Notes under the pieces: generated by a model | Databases searched by the model: none | Told to the model about the DNA's origin: nothing | Seen by the model: the letters and a program-made list of their open reading frames with translations, nothing else | Position numbers and translations under genes: made by a program | Assembly (NCBI RefSeq): GCF_010183535.1 | Contig: NC_071328.1 | Location: forward strand, 14,012,001-14,076,000 | Source: Caenorhabditis remanei | Lineage: Eukaryota > Nematoda > Chromadorea > Rhabditida > Rhabditidae | Length of the DNA: 64,000 nucleotides | Direction: 5' to 3' | In this document: one piece after another, positions 11,314-23,149 of the stretch | How the letters are laid out: each line of letters opens with the position of its first letter | Position numbering within the stretch: the first letter of the stretch is position 1

Positions 11314-11664
11314 TGATGACACCAGAAGGAGAATCTTAGTGCTGCCACCGCGACTTACACTATGGAAACGTGATGGTCAAGCGAGATTGAGCCGGAGTGA
11401 GTTTTATAATAATTATTGTACCTTTCTCTTTACTTTTTGAATTTTCAGGACGGTCCACACTCTTCTGTCTTCAACCAATGGAATTGCTGACATGGGATTC
11501 AAGGTCAACTTCTCCTTCAATGAAAAACTAGACAAGTGAGTTATTTTGGTGTCACCTAAATAACTAACCATCAAATATTCAGAAAACCGAAGAATCGTGA
11601 ACTGAAGCAAAAAAGGGGAGGAGATGGAACACCCATCCACTTCGACGACTTCTTCTTCGTTTAA
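11314..11664 (+). pseudogene. Terminal exons of an unidentified gene
   Basis: Three exon-like blocks have good splice sites: 11314-11396 (acceptor TTTCAG, donor GTGAGT), 11449-11535 (acceptor TTTTCAG, donor GTGAGT) and 11583-11664, ending in TAA with AATAAA about 15 bases later. The last two join in one frame that ends in a lysine-rich stretch and the acidic/aromatic tail HFDDFFFV. The first block joins the second in a different frame that soon stops, so either an upstream exon is missing or the gene is broken. I do not recognise the product. Confidence 0.4.
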
Positions 11665-12981
11665 TTTCATGTTTTTTTAAATAAATAAATTCATGCAACA
11701 TCGTAATCTTTTTTCAAAATTACAAATAATCAGTTGTGAAAAAGCACAAGAGCTCTCCAAATAATTGCGAGCATTTTTCTCTTCTCATTCTGTACACATT
11801 CCGAAACTACTTCTCCCAATACTCCAAAAAAAAACCCATCTATCAGAATGGTAGAAAATTAAATTCTCTATTAAATGAGCCAGAAAACAAGAATTTTGTT
11901 CAGAAATTGACTTTTTTAATACAGAAAAACCGATTTTCAGAAAACTGAGATTTTCAGTCATTTCACCCAATACTAATTTCATTTTCTAAAAATTACAACA
12001 GTTTCTGAGCATCTTCAGGTGCATTCTACAAAAATAAATAAAATTTTCAGCAGATTATTTTCATAGTTCACAGTCTCCCAAACCCCGAAAAACAACTGCA
12101 AGCGAAAGTTCTCAGTGGAGCGCAAAGGCCGCGCGCTACAGTAGTCAAAAAAAATTTTTAATTAATTTTTCAACTAAAAATTTTGATTTTATTTAAATTA
12201 CGAACATTAAAGGAGATAAAAAGTGAAAATTGTCCATTACAAAAAACGAGAAAGGCAAAAGCAACATTCCGGAAAAAAGAAAACTATTTTTGGAGCAAAA
12301 ATAAAGGCGCTGATACAGATCGAAGTTTTGGCCTGAGAAATCAGTTTTTTCATTATTTCTCGAAACTTATTCTGCAAAAAAGTGACCCATCCATCAGAAA
12401 TGAAGATCTTTTTATTGCGGATTTTTTGAGCTATAATTGAGATGGAAACGTCAAGAAATGAAGAGCTGGATACAGTTTGAAGTCGAGAATTCGGCAAAAA
12501 AGTTTCAGTTGAAAGTGGTGTTTTCTTTAAAAAATTATCAAATACAACACTCAAAAGACTTGATATCATGGTTTTTAGAAAAATAATTGTTTTTCTTTGA
12601 TGTATTCATCACATTAACCTTTATTGAAGTGACTCTTTCATCTTTAGCTTTACGCTAAAAATTAAAAAAATTAACTTTTAGACCTGCAAATTTCTCAAAT
12701 TTTTCGTTTCGTGAGGGGAGATCGAAAATTTCCTTGCAGTTCTTACTCGGACTTTGGGAGACCGTGTAGTTGACAATTTTTAGGTGTCTCCGCTTACTTT
12801 TGACTTTTTTTCAGTATTATCATATTTTTGCAAGCCCTTTCATCACTTGCGGCTATAAAACTCCAACCCCTTTCCTTTTGTTTCCTATTTTTATCACCAA
12901 CACGTGATGAAATATCGGAAAATTTATGTTTCACTGAGTCTCTCCTCGAACAGAAAACCATATAAAAGCCGAGACCAATTG
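11665..12981. other. Gene-free stretch with a long imperfect foldback
   Basis: About 12069-12766 is bounded by imperfect inverted repeats (CAGTCTCCCAAA ... TTTGGGAGACCGTG and ACTGCAAG / CTTGCAGT). Inside are AT-rich sequence and two diverged direct repeats sharing CATCAGAAATGAAG-like text. Open frames here are short and lack motifs. Confidence 0.4.
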
Positions 12982-12989
12982 CATGTTTT
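12982..12989. repeat. Left 8-bp target-site duplication of the giant element
   Basis: CATGTTTT stands immediately before the terminal repeat CATACTTGTCA and recurs at 23669-23676 directly after the inverted terminal repeat. An 8-bp duplication is the hAT-superfamily hallmark. Confidence 0.85.
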
Positions 12990-13493
12990 CATACTTGTCA
13001 AAAATCGGGCCGGGCCGGGCCGAAATTTCTCTCGGCCCGGCCCGGCCCGTCGGCCCGGATTCAAAAATGTGTATTCATTTTGTAACACAATTTTCTGAAA
13101 TGTTTCTAAAATTTAGAGTAAAAATGCTTAAATCATCATACATATTTACCTTTTTATTGAATTTTGAAGTTTTCTTCGAAAACTTCTTTTTTTTCAAAAA
13201 GGTAGTAAGTAAAGGATTTTTATGGTACCGTTTTTCCGAAAGATTTTTATGGCATTTCCTCAAAAAAGGCCTGCAAGGCCTACCTGTCTGAAAAAAGGCC
13301 TGCAAGGCCTACCTGTAATTCATCGTACTGTAAAATACGAGCTTGCGCCTGCTCCGTATTCTATATTTCTGTCTGTTTTAGGAGCATTCTTGATGTAGAT
13401 TGCAATCTTTATTTCCCGGTATAGGAAAGAGAGCGACTTGGGCAGTCACCCTCTTCCACCAGTGTCTCCAATATAAAGTGAATGTAAAGAGAA

Positions 13494-13637
13494 ATGTGTC
13501 CGCCTACCCGTGGTTGCTTACACTCCCGCCGGGCAGGTGGTAATAATCTTCTCAATCGAGAGATAGAACCCGAGGAAAAGGAGAAAGAGACAGGACGGAA
13601 ATTGACCTGTGACAGTACCCTTGTTCATAATCCCCAG
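13494..13637 (+). CDS. Possible first exon in the left arm
   Basis: An ATG opens 48 codons that end exactly at the strong donor CCCCAG|GTAAGT. The peptide has three Cys and an acidic/basic middle (EPEEKEKETGRK). The mirrored copy is at 23293-23150. Upstream, TGTCTGTTTTAGGAGCATTC resembles sequence near 38235 and 41355. Downstream are CCGTACACCTG-type simple repeats, and I cannot identify the next exon. Confidence 0.3.
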
Positions 13638-14333
13638 GTAAGTACCTGTTGCACCTGTTTACCTGTTCACCTGATTACCTATAATCAAGAACTCTCCGAA
13701 TATCCCCCCCCCCTTACCATATCCCCTACCGTACCCCTACCGTACACCTGTATACCGTACACCTGTTAATTAAAACTACCGTACGCCTATTATAAAAAAA
13801 GGAAAATTTTTTTGGGAATTATAATTGTAATGATTAATTACCAATATTACGTTTTACATCAGAGCAACCCAACATACGACCTACCACCACGGCACCTAAC
13901 AGAACAAAATGAATATAATGAGCATTTTAGGCTCTGCCTCCAAAAATACCTCTCGCTCTCTTTCTCTGGGTCTCTATTTTTCTTTATCTCTCGTTTCATC
14001 TTTTTTTCTCTAACTCTCTCATTTTCTATCTCTTTCGCTAAATATGTCAAATCAAGTGACATCATCTTGATTAATTACCCCCTAGAAGAGCCTCGCTCAA
14101 TGCGCTGAAACCGCGGGTACCAACTTGATTAATTACCATCCCGGGTGTCTTCAAAAGAATTGACCCATGAAAATGGGTCCCTCAAAAGCCGATCCCTCAC
14201 AATTGGAGAACCGCATAAAGCCCCAAGAAGCCGGATTGGGTGCGATAAGATCTTGATTGATCTTGATTAATTGCCCCCCGCCCCCAAGAAGCTCCTCTTT
14301 CTCTACATCTCTCACTTTCTATCGATATTTTTC

Positions 14334-14649
14334 TCATTGCGCCATGGAGCCAACGGAGCATCTGTTGGCACAAACATTGCACATTACCACAACTGAGAAT
14401 AAAAAATAGTATTGAGAATAGTGACTTACCAAGTTCTTGATGTGTTTCAGTAGAATTTCGTATCTCTTGAGCAGCAGACTTGTTTCGACAATCTCGGCAC
14501 AAATTGAACACAAGGGTAGCGTCCTTGAAAATATAATAGTGTTCAAGTTTGGCTTTTCCAGCAGAAGGGAACTCTACTTGTTGGCATTTTCTCTCGAGAT
14601 AATCCAATCTTTTTTGATTCTCAGAGAGCAAAGAATTAGCGGCAGCCAT
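14334..14649 (-). CDS. Small two-CxxC protein, left-arm copy
   Basis: Exon 1 (14649-14430) and exon 2 (14392-14334) are separated by a 37-base intron (GTAAGT ... TCTCAG), giving a predicted 92-residue protein. It has an N-terminal coiled-coil-like stretch (LLSENQKRLDYLERK), then LCRDC at about residues 49-53 and CNVCANRC near the C-terminus. The paired CxxC motifs suggest a zinc ribbon. TTTTCAG about 40 bases before the ATG could be a trans-splice acceptor. The start codon shares the palindrome CATG with a possible start of the divergent neighbour. The mirrored copy at 22134-22449 appears identical. No family is recognised; DNA or RNA binding or structural zinc are all possible. Confidence 0.55.
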
Positions 14650-14714
14650 GAAGACGACAAAAGGTTAAAATGAGAAGAACAGGTCTGAAAAGATGGGGGC
14701 GGAGCTATTAATGA

Positions 14715-15094
14715 GCAGCGGCATCAAGTATCCAAACCCATCAAGGCATCAAACTCGGCAACAACAACACAGTATACGTCCAATTCATCGAATCCAAGGA
14801 GCCAATGATTTTGAGCGATCCGGAGTTGATCAAGAAGATTCCACTGGTCGAGAGAGCTATCAACGCTTATGTAAGTAGTTATTCCTATCACTAAGTTCTC
14901 AAATCCTGATATTGCAGAATCCGGACTGGGAGACCACCGACACAATTGTGAAGACTCCACTGGTCATTCCGTATGCTCAGAGAGGCGGAAAATTTGTGTT
15001 GGACAACATGTTGAACATGGGATGCGAGGACTTTCTTCTCTGCTTCGATTACGGAATAATCAAATGGCTCTGTGACAATATTCGAATTTATTGA
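14715..15094 (+). CDS. Unknown spliced gene, left-arm copy
   Basis: An open block (14715-14870) joins across GTAAGT ... TTGCAG (47 bases) to 14918-15094, ending in TGA with AATAAA immediately after. The joined frame of about 110 codons has good amino-acid balance, with stretches like VYVQFIESKEP, LIKKIPLVERAINAY and CFDYGIIKWL. The 5' end is uncertain. An ATG at 14648 could connect through a weak GTTAAA donor, but this is speculative. The gene diverges from the two-CxxC gene, and the mirrored copy differs by one residue (Glu for Asp in the CEDF/CEEF motif). Function unknown. Confidence 0.45.
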
Positions 15095-15689
15095 CTCAAT
15101 AAATTGTTTTCAATTTTGAACCTGTTGTTTGTGTTCTTGATAACCGTGGAAGTGAAAATCCTTTTTCCGAAAGTCGGAATTGAAAAAAGCCCGAAAGACG
15201 GAAGCTGAAAATTAAAAGTCGGAGTACCGTGCAACATTGATTCCCACTTGTCTCACATAACCAAATGAATAGCTGCTCGATCGTAACCAAGTTTCCCAGA
15301 GCACCGCGCGTTACAACGCGCTCATTCGAACAATTGCATCTGGCAGACTGTACACAAGGGGAGGAAAGATCAGTCATCTTATTTTATTCAACTCATTCAA
15401 CACCGATACTTTCAAATCACATATCTTGTACTCTCTATTCATAGTCTCATCTGCATTCTTTACCCGGTACTGCCCATTTTCCTCAACTTTCGCTCATCGC
15501 TGATAACTTAGGACGGAACTTACTTCTGATGCGAAAAGGAGGAAATGGTGGTTTAAATGTGATAAGAATCGATAATGTTCTTCAAAAAAATTAATTGAGT
15601 CTATCAAGAATTACCCTTGGGAGAGACGAATCCGCACTTTGATGATAGCCCGTGAAGAAGGAGTTTCGAGATGGAAAGTTTTGAAAAAG
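15095..15689. other. Spacer between arm genes and array (mirrored at 21101-21688)
   Basis: A 93-codon open frame at 15377-15096 (minus), mirrored at 21406-21687, overlaps simple TTTCGG/CTTCCG repeats and has no splice or domain support, so I do not call it a gene. The rest is unique-looking AT-rich sequence without features I can name. Confidence 0.35.
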
Positions 15690-17836
15690 AAATAATTCTG
15701 TTTTTTGATACTTTTTATGAAATTTCTCCCGCGTCTACCGTGAATAAACACAGCCCATAGGTAAGACTACTCGCAGCGTAACTGACCGAGTCTTACAGGA
15801 TCCGACACAAGAAAGAATGGTGGGGGAAGTCATAAAGAAAAGAAAGAATTCTGTTTTTTGATACTTTTTATGAAATTTCTGATATATTCTAGCCCGGGAG
15901 GATTCAATCCCACGTCTACCGTGAATAAACACAGCCCATAGGTAAGACTACTTGCAGCGTAACTGACCGAGTCTTACAGGATCCGACACAAGAAAGAATG
16001 GTGGGGGAAGTCATAAAGAAAAGAAAGAATTCTGTTTTTTGATACTTTTTATGAAATTTCTGATATATTCTAGCCCGGGAGGATTCAATCCCACGTCTAC
16101 CGTGAATAAACACAGCCCATAGGTAAGACTACTTGCAGCGTAACTGACCGAGTCTTACAGGATCCGACACAAGAAAGAATGGTGGGGGAAGTCATAAAGA
16201 AAAGAAAGAATTCTGTTTTTTGATACTTTTTATGAAATTTCTGATATATTCTAGCCCGGGAGGATTCAATCCCACGTCTACCGTGAATAAACACAGCCCA
16301 TAGGTAAGACTACTTGCAGCGTAACTGACCGAGTCTTACAGGATCCGACACAAGAAAGAATGGTGGGGGAAGTCATAAAGAAAAGAAAGAATTCTGTTTT
16401 TTGGTACTTTTTATGAAATTTTTGATATATTCTAGCCCGGGAGGATACAATCCCGCGTCTACCGTGAATAAACACAGCCCATAGGTAAGACTACTCGCAG
16501 CGTAACTGACCGAGTCTTACAGGATCCGACACAAGAAAGAATGGTGGGGGAAGTCATAAAGAAAAGAAAGAATTCTGTTTTTTGATACTTTTTATGAAAT
16601 TTCTGATATATTCTAGCCCGGGAGGATTCAATCCCACGTCTACCGTGAATAAACACAGCCCATAGGTAAGACTACTTGCAGCGTAACTGACCGAGTCTTA
16701 CAGGATCCGACACAAGAAAGAATGGTGGGGGAAGTCATAAAGAAAAGAAAGAATTCGGTTTTTTGGTACTTTTTATGAAATTTTTGATATATTCTAGCCC
16801 GGGAGGATTCAATCCCACGTCTACCGTGAATAAACACAGCCCATAGGTAAGACTACTCGCAGCGTAACTGACCGAGTCTTACAGGATCCGACACAAGAAA
16901 GAATGGTGGGGGAAGTCATAAAGAAAAGAAAGAATTCTGTTTTTTGATACTTTTTATGAAATTTCTCCCGCGTCTACCGTGAATAAACACAGCCCATAGA
17001 TAAGACTACTCGCAGCGTAACTGACCGAGTCTTACAGGATCCGACACAAGAAAGAATGGTGGGGGAAGTCATAAAGAAAAGAAAGAATTCTGTTTTTTGA
17101 TACTTTTTATGAAATTTTTGATATATTCTAGCCCGGGAGGATTCAATCCCGCGTCTACCGTGAATAAACACAGCCCATAGGTAAGACTACTCGCAGCGTA
17201 ACTGACCGAGTCTTACAGGATCCGACACAAGAAAGAATGGTGGGGGAAGTCATAAAGAAAAGAAATAATTCTGTTTTTTGATACTTTTTATGAAATTTTT
17301 GATATATTCTAGCCCGGGAGGATTCAATCCCGCGTCTACCGTGAATAAACACAGCCCATAGGTAAGACTACTCGCAGCGTAACTGACCGAGTCTTACAGG
17401 ATCCGACACAAGAAAGAATGGTGGGGGAAGTCATAAAGAAAAGAAATAATTCTGTTTTTTGATACTTTTTATGAAATTTCTGATATATTCTAGCCCGGGA
17501 GGATTCAATCCCGCGTCTACCGTGAATAAACACAGCCCATAGATAAGACTACTCGCAGCGTAACTGACCGAGTCTTACAGGATCCGACACAAGAAAGAAT
17601 GGTGGGGGAAGTCATAAAGAAAAGAAAGAATTCTGTTTTTTGATACTTTTTATGAAATTTCTCCCGCGTCTACCGTGAATAAACACAGCCCATAGATAAG
17701 ACTACTCGCAGCGTAACTGACCGAGTCTTACAGGATCCGACACAAGAAAGAATGGTGGGGGAAGTCATAAAGAAAAGAAAGAATTCTGTTTTTTGATACT
17801 TTTTATGAAATTTCTGATATATTCTAGCCCGGGAGG
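15690..17836. repeat. 181-bp tandem array, left arm (~12 copies)
   Basis: Units repeat every 181 bases with few changes. Some are shortened by about 28 bases through loss of GATATATTCTAGCCCGGGAG. Each unit holds GTAAGACT ... AGTCTTAC, an 8-bp-stem hairpin that is also a donor-acceptor pair (TAG|GTAAGA ... CTTACAG|G) about 40 bases apart. Because 181 is not a multiple of three, the 65-codon open frames recurring in each unit shift frame from unit to unit and are not a repeated protein. Confidence 0.9.
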
Positions 17837-17856
17837 AAGGACCCATTGTTACTCAC

Positions 17857-17940
17857 GTGATTCCTTTGTCCATTCCAATTGTTGAACAGTTTTTGTTCTG
17901 CAGCCGTGTACGGTCCTGGGGGCGTTGTGGTGCTTCTCGA
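17857..17940 (-). CDS. Internal exon, left-arm copy
   Basis: A 28-codon open block sits between a TTTCCAG acceptor and a GTGAGT donor. It is rich in Thr, Pro and Asn (STTTPPGPY, NNWNGQ). It abuts the array, whose first unit begins just past the donor. The same exon is mirrored at 18969-19052. It is likely a remnant of a gene captured in the palindrome, with adjoining exons not identified. Confidence 0.35.
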
Positions 17941-18180
17941 CTGGAAACTAAAATATAAGTATGTGAATTTGAAAAGCTCGCATGAAGAGGTAACTTGAGA
18001 GAGAAAGTAAAAGGGGTATAGGGAACACAGGTAGATCAAATGCAATTAAAACTAAGAGAGCTCAAAAAAAGAGGACTGCTCGGTGAGGGAATGAAAGGGA
18101 CGACTGACTGTATTCCACCAGTCTGACCTCATAAGAACTAGGGGGCGTGTCTTATTCGTCATCACCTATTAGATTTCCCA

Positions 18181-18729
18181 TGGAGATAAGTGAAGAACAA
18201 AGAGAACACGGGCCTCGTTCACACCTGTCTGCATGAGATTCGTTTTTGCTCGATCGATATGTCATCTATTAGATTTCTCAGGAAGATAAGTGACAGGTGT
18301 GAGTGTTTGTGGCTGAAAATAACAAAAGGAACACGGCGGGACTACTTCCTCACATTCATTATTATGATCCAAGCTCACACCCTCCATTCAAACATCTAAC
18401 AACTACTGCGAATACTGTTTTCTGGGAAACTTATCGTCATTACATGGTTGCTCATTTCAAACTTTGACATCTCTTGGACAAATTGTTCTAATCTCCGAAT
18501 ATGAACTTGAAGCTCAATTCACTATATTATCAGTCATTAAAAATAGGGGATTTCGGAAAAAACCGTATCAATCATCCTCACAACTTGGAACCTGATCAAA
18601 TTTCTCTCTGAGAATCTTGAACGGTCAAGATGTGAACGTGGAGGTCAACAATTACAAACGTGAAGATACCGGCATGTGTTCTTATTGGTGTTTTCTGCCA
18701 CAAACACTCACACCTGTCACTTATCGTTC
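18181..18729. other. Centre (loop) of the giant palindrome
   Basis: This is the asymmetric centre. The left side contains an extra local duplication of CTATTAGATTT...GATAAGTGA text, and partial mirror homology continues to about 18340/18670. The innermost ~330 bases are single-copy and AT-rich. No gene is supported. Confidence 0.6.
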
Positions 18730-18968
18730 TGGGAAATCTAATAGGTGATGGCGAATAAGACACGCCCCCTAGTCCTTATGAGGTCAGACTGGTGGAATAC
18801 AGTCAGTCGTCCCTTTCATTCCCTCACCGAGCAGTCCTCTTTTTTTGAGCTCTCTTAGTTTTAATTGCATTTGATCTACCTGTGTTCCCTATACCCCTTT
18901 TACTTTCTCTCTCAAGTTACCTCTTCATGCGAGCTTTTAAATTCACATACTTATATTTTAGTTTCCAG

Positions 18969-19052
18969 TCGAGAAGCACCACAACGCCCCCAGGACCGTA
19001 CACGGCTGCAGAACAAAAACTGTTCAACAATTGGAATGGACAAAGGAATCAC
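18969..19052 (+). CDS. Internal exon, right-arm copy
   Basis: Mirror of 17857-17940 with the same 28 codons, TTTCCAG acceptor and GTGAGT donor. The donor is followed after about 20 bases by the array. Confidence 0.35.
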
Positions 19053-19072
19053 GTGAGTAACAATGGGTCCTT

Positions 19073-21100
19073 CCTCCCGGGTTCGAAAAAATCAGAAATT
19101 TCATAAAAAGTATCAAAAAACAGAATTCTTTCTTTTCTTTATGACTTCCCCCACCATTCTTTCTTGTGTCGGATCCTGTAAGACTCGGTCAGTCACGCTG
19201 CAAGTAGTCTTACCTATGGGCTGTGTTTATTCACGGTGGACGCGGGATTGAATCCTCCCGGGCTAGAATATATCAGAAATTTCATAAAAAGTATCAAAAA
19301 ACAGAATTCTTTCTTTTCTTTATGACTTCCCCCACCATTCTTTCTTGTGTCGGATCCTGTAAGACTCGGTCAGTTACGCTGCAAGTAGTCTTACCTATGG
19401 GCTGTGTTTATTCACGGTAGACGTGGGATTGAATCCTCCCGGGTTAGAATATATCAGAAATTTCATAAAAAGTATCAAAAAACAGAATTCTTTCTTTTCT
19501 TTATGACTTCCCCCACCATTCTTTCTTGTGTCGGATCCTGTAAGACTCGGTCAGTTACGCTGCAAGTAGTCTTACCTATGGGCTGTGTTTATTCACGGTA
19601 GACGTGGGATTGAATCCTCCCGGGTTAGAATATATCAGAAATTTCATAAAAAGTATCAAAAAACAGAATTCTTTCTTTTCTTTATGACTTCCCCCACCTT
19701 TCTTTCTTGTGTCGGATCCTGTAAGACTCGGTCAGTTACGCTGCGAGTAGTCTTATCTATGGGCTGTGTTTATTCACGGTAGACGCGGGATTGAATCCTC
19801 CCGGGCTAGAATATATCAGAAATTTCATAAAAAGTATCAAAAAACAGAATTATTTCTTTTCTTTATGACTTCCCCCACCATTCTTTCTTGTGTCGGATCC
19901 TGTAAGACTCGGTCAGTTACGCTGCGAGTAGTCTTACCTATGGGCTGTGTTTATTCACGGTAGACGCGGGATTGAATCCTCCCGGGCTAGAATATATCAA
20001 AAATTTCATAAAAAGTACCAAAAAACAGAATTCTTTCTTTTCTTTATGACTTCCCCCACCATTCTTTCTTGTGTCGGATCCTGTAAGACTCGGTCAGTTA
20101 CGCTGCGAGTAGTCTTATCTATGGGCTGTGTTTATTCACGATAGACGCGGGATTGAATCCTCCCGGGCTAGAATATATCAGAAATTTCATAAAAAGTATC
20201 AAAAAACAGAATTCTTTCTTTTCTTTATGACTTCCCCCACCATTCTTTCTTGTGCCGGATCCTGTAAGACTCGGTCAGTTATGCTGCGAGTAGTCTTACC
20301 TATGGGCTGTGTTTATTCACGATAGACGCGGGATTGAATCCTCCCGGGCTAGAATATATCAGAAATTTCATAAAAAGTATCAAAAAACAGAATTCTTTCT
20401 TTTCTTTATGACTTCCCCCACCATTCTTTCTTGTGCCGGATCCTGTAAGACTCGGTCAGTTATGCTGCGAGTAGTCTTATCTATGGGCTGTGTTTATTCA
20501 CGGTAGACGCGGGATTGAATCCTCCCGGGCTAGAATATATCAAAAATTTCATAAAAAGTATCAAAAAACAAAATTCTTTTGTTTCTATTGACTTCCCCCA
20601 CCATTCTTTCTTGTGTCGGATCCTGTAAGACTCGGTCAGTTATGCTGCAAGTAGTCTTACCTATGGGCTGTGTTTATTCACGGTAGACGTGGGATTGAAT
20701 CCTCCCGGGCTAGAATATATCAGAAATTTCATAAAAAGTATCAAAAAACAGAATTCTTTCTTTTCTTTATGACTTCCCCCACCATTCTTTCTTGTGTCGG
20801 ATCCTGTAAGACTCGGTCAGTTACGCTGCAAGTAGTCTTACCTATGGGCTGTGTTTATTCACGGTAGACGTGGGATTGAATCCTCCCGGGCTAGAATATA
20901 TCAGAAATTTCATAAAAAGTATCAAAAAACAGAATTCTTTCTTTTCTTTATGACTTCCCCCACCATTCTTTCTTGTGTCGGATCCTGTAAGACTCGGTCA
21001 GTTATGCTGCGAGTAGTCTTACCTATGGGCTGTGTTTATTCACGGTAGACGCGGGAGAAATTTCATAAAAAGTATCAAAAAACAGAATTATTTCTTTTTC
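19073..21100. repeat. 181-bp tandem array, right arm (~11 copies)
   Basis: Inverted relative to the left array. Units carry their own sublineage markers. Three adjacent units near 20160-20480 share ATAGACGCG, GTGCCGG or CAGTTATGC variants, and one unit near 20575 has a scrambled AAATTCTTTTGTTTCTA stretch. The two arrays have therefore partly evolved independently. Confidence 0.9.
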
Positions 21101-21688
21101 AAAACTTTCCATCTCGAAACTCCTTCTTCACGGGCTATCATCAAAGTGCGGATTCGTCTCTCCCAAGGGTAATTCTTGATAGACTCAATTAATTTTTTTG
21201 AAGAACATTATCGATTCTTATCACATTTAAACCACCATTTCCTCCTTTTCGCATCAGAAGTAAGTTCCGTCCTAAGTTATCAGCGATGAGCGAAAGTTGA
21301 GGAAAATGGGCAGTACCGGGTAAAGAATGCAGATGAGACTATGAATAGAGAGTACAAGATATGTGATTTGAAAGTATCGGTGTTGAATGAGTTGAATAAA
21401 ATAAGATGACTGATCTTTCCTCCCCTTGTGTACAGTCTGCCAGATGCAATTGTTCGAATGAGCGCGTTGTAACGCGCGGTGCTCTGGGAAACTTGGTTAC
21501 GATCGAGCAGCTATTCATTTGGTTATGTGAGACAAGTGGGAATCAATGTTGCACGGTACTCCGACTTTTAGTTTTCAGCTTCCGTCTTTCGGGCTTTTTT
21601 CAATTCCGACTTTCGGAAAAAGGATTTTCACTTCCACGGTTATCAAGAACACAAACAACAGGTTCAAAATTGAAAACAATTTATTGAG

Positions 21689-22068
21689 TCAATAAATTCG
21701 AATATTGTCACAGAGCCATTTGATTATTCCGTAATCGAAGCAGAGAAGAAACTCCTCGCATCCCATGTTCAACATGTTGTCCAACACAAATTTTCCGCCT
21801 CTCTGAGCATACGGAATGACCAGTGGAGTCTTCACAATTGTGTCGGTGGTCTCCCAGTCCGGATTCTGCAATATCAGGATTTGAGAACTTAGTGATAGGA
21901 ATAACTACTTACATAAGCGTTGATAGCTCTCTCGACCAGTGGAATCTTCTTGATCAACTCCGGATCGCTCAAAATCATTGGCTCCTTGGATTCGATGAAT
22001 TGGACGTATACTGTGTTGTTGTTGCCGAGTTTGATGCCTTGATGGGTTTGGATACTTGATGCCGCTGC
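21689..22068 (-). CDS. Unknown spliced gene, right-arm copy
   Basis: Mirror of 14715-15094 with the same two exons and the GTAAGT/TTGCAG intron. The only coding difference I see is the Asp-to-Glu change in the C-terminal CEDF/CEEF motif. That conservative change in an otherwise identical arm fits purifying selection or simply recent duplication. Confidence 0.45.
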
Positions 22069-22133
22069 TCATTAATAGCTCCGCCCCCATCTTTTCAGAC
22101 CTGTTCTTCTCATTTTAACCTTTTGTCGTCTTC

Positions 22134-22449
22134 ATGGCTGCCGCTAATTCTTTGCTCTCTGAGAATCAAAAAAGATTGGATTATCTCGAGAGAAAATGCC
22201 AACAAGTAGAGTTCCCTTCTGCTGGAAAAGCCAAACTTGAACACTATTATATTTTCAAGGACGCTACCCTTGTGTTCAATTTGTGCCGAGATTGTCGAAA
22301 CAAGTCTGCTGCTCAAGAGATACGAAATTCTACTGAAACACATCAAGAACTTGGTAAGTCACTATTCTCAATACTATTTTTTATTCTCAGTTGTGGTAAT
22401 GTGCAATGTTTGTGCCAACAGATGCTCCGTTGGCTCCATGGCGCAATGA
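22134..22449 (+). CDS. Small two-CxxC protein, right-arm copy
   Basis: Exons 22134-22353 and 22391-22449 predict the same 92-residue protein as the left arm. Upstream CTTTTCAG at 22091-22098 is a plausible trans-splice acceptor. If transcribed without splicing, the frame runs on 50 codons further with no motif, so the spliced form with the second CxxC cluster is preferred. Confidence 0.55.
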
Positions 22450-23149
22450 GAAAAATATCGATAGAAAGTGAGAGATGTAGAGAAAGAGGAGCTTCTTGGG
22501 GGCGGGGGGCAATTAATCAAGATCAATCAAGATCTTATCGCACCCAATCCGGCTTCTTGGGGCTTTATGCGGTTCTCCAATTGTGAGGGATCGGCTTTTG
22601 AGGGACCCATTTTCATGGGTCAATTCTTTTGAAGACACCCGGGATGGTAATTAATCAAGTTGGTACCCGCGGTTTCAGCGCATTGAGCGAGGCTCTTCTA
22701 GGGGGTAATTAATCAAGATGATGTCACTTGATTTGACATATTTAGCGAAAGAGATAGAAAATGAGAGAGTTAGAGAAAAAAAGATGAAACGAGAGATAAA
22801 GAAAAATAGAGACCCAGAGAAAGAGAGCGAGAGGTATTTTTGGAGGCAGAGCCTAAAATGCTCATTATATTCATTTTGTTCTGTTAGGTGCCGTGGTGGT
22901 AGGTCGTATGTTGGGTTGCTCTGATGTAAAACGTAATATTGGTAATTAATCATTACAATTATAATTCCCAAAAAAATTTTCCTTTTTTTATAATAGGCGT
23001 ACGGTAGTTTTAATTAACAGGTGTACGGTATACAGGTGTACGGTAGGGGTACGGTAGGGGATATGGTAAGGGGGGGGGGGGGGATATTCGGAGAGTTCTT
23101 GATTATAGGTAATCAGGTGAACAGGTAAACAGGTGCAACAGGTACTTAC

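Larger units (their letters stand above)
13202..18180. repeat. Left arm of the giant inverted repeat
   Basis: It mirrors 18730-23558 with only rare differences seen by eye: a few substitutions, a shorter C run near 13708, one fewer or extra array unit, and a 27-base local duplication at 13216-13242. In much of the arm, mirrored positions sum to 36,783. The outermost part holds a directly repeated AAGGCCTGCAAGGCCTACCT block. Confidence 0.9.

Noticed and set aside
16420..16470. Box-B-like GATTCAATCCC in each array unit, suggesting a tRNA-derived repeat
   Set aside because: The neighbouring bases cannot form a T-stem and no box A lies at a proper distance. Probably coincidence.
15735..21048. 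About twenty near-identical 65-codon open frames, one per 181-bp array unit
   Set aside because: The unit length is not a multiple of three, starts are shared by position only, there is no splice or promoter support, and the frames follow passively from tandem repetition.
15690..21100. 181-bp arrays as a CRISPR array
   Set aside because: The units are contiguous and nearly identical throughout with no unique spacers, and the genome is eukaryotic in style.
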